From NCBI GenBank assembly GCA_963556255.1, contig OY744610.1:7787529-7851528 (forward strand): a stretch of DNA of 64,000 bases. The letters are read 5' to 3'. Made by a program: the position numbers and the translations under genes. The notes under the pieces were generated by a model. It was not told the DNA's origin, did not search any database, and was given only the letters and a program-made list of their open reading frames with translations. This stretch comes from Allolobophora icterica (Eukaryota > Annelida > Clitellata > Crassiclitellata > Lumbricidae). Positions 63,599 through 64,000 of the stretch are shown here, in pieces; positions within the stretch are counted from its first letter, which is position 1, and each line of letters opens with the position of its first letter.

Positions 63599-64000
63599 GC
63601 AATCAAGTGTAAGTGCATCTTTTTCTTAGCAATCGCCACATTTCATTAGCAACCACTAACTATTAATTATTCTGTACTCATGAATTTCTTGGCTTAAAAT
63701 TGGAGTTGGGATAATGTTGAGTTCGCTATAGGAGTGAGTCAATCAATAATCACGAATTATATTCTTGCCATGGAGGATATTCGACCCCCGATCTCTGGAA
63801 TGACAACCTAGCGCCCTAACCACTAGCTTACTGCAAACGTATAAGTACAAAAGAATATAATTATGCCTGAACTGAACAATAACTAGGCAGAAAATGAACA
63901 AGAACAATGGACGATAATTAGTCAATCTAAAAACCAACCAGAAGACAACAAAAAGAAACAGCTTAAAGGAAAGATTCTGTTCGTGTCTGACCTTTCTGAA

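Larger units (their letters stand above)
54791..63990. repeat. Segmental duplication, unit B
   Basis: Partner of unit A (36823-42900); block matches are listed there. Unit B is expanded by a hAT element with an RTE LINE, CR1/L2-like LINE fragments and a SINE. It runs to the right edge of the window. Confidence 0.85.

Overview
The window is eukaryotic: spliced genes with GT-AG phase-1 introns, large introns packed with retroelements, LINE and SINE relics, and several DNA-transposon families. A Ty3-type retrotransposon whose integrase lies upstream of reverse transcriptase (Gmr1-like order, known from deuterostomes such as fish, tunicates, amphioxus and sea urchin) points to a marine invertebrate deuterostome, perhaps an echinoderm, hemichordate or amphioxus. 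The exact organism is not determined.

Three gene families stand out. (1) A tandem family of secreted proteins with two Ig-like domains, a Thr/Ser/Pro-rich mucin-like linker, a short Cys module and a novel Cys-rich C-terminal domain. Copy 1 has exons from 948 to 14579, and its first exon lies off the window. Copy 2 (32664-37163) has a TATA box and signal peptide but is cut by a 200-N assembly gap. Copy 3 (53972-55124) is a broken relic without Ig exons. (2) Two paralogous minus-strand genes for small secreted cysteine-knot-like peptides (exons at 40303-40438/42154-42235 and 58978-59116/62229-62298), each downstream of and facing an Ig-family C-terminal exon. The pairing arose by a segmental duplication (about 36.8-42.9 kb versus 54.8-64 kb). 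(3) An apparently intronless 979-residue Mab-21/cGAS-like nucleotidyltransferase gene on the minus strand (48200-51139), between the two units. The set looks like an innate-defence cluster, which is inference.

Much of the rest is mobile DNA. The intron at 3942-13977 of Ig copy 1 holds a nested stack: a LINE 3' end, split by a Gmr1-like LTR element with 476-bp LTRs, whose 3' LTR is split by a 3.2-kb inverted-repeat element that contains a decayed LINE. Between Ig copies 1 and 2 sits a second Ty3/gypsy element (19424-31443) with 2197-bp, nearly identical LTRs. Its gag-pol frame opens inside the LTR and runs through the tRNA-Leu primer site. Other elements include three hAT-type elements with 8-bp target duplications, two further inverted-repeat elements, an RTE-type LINE fragment, many CR1/L2-like LINE 3' ends, and a tRNA-derived SINE near the right end.

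No rRNA gene, free-standing tRNA gene, CRISPR array or bacterial feature was seen. Most other open frames are short and unsupported.
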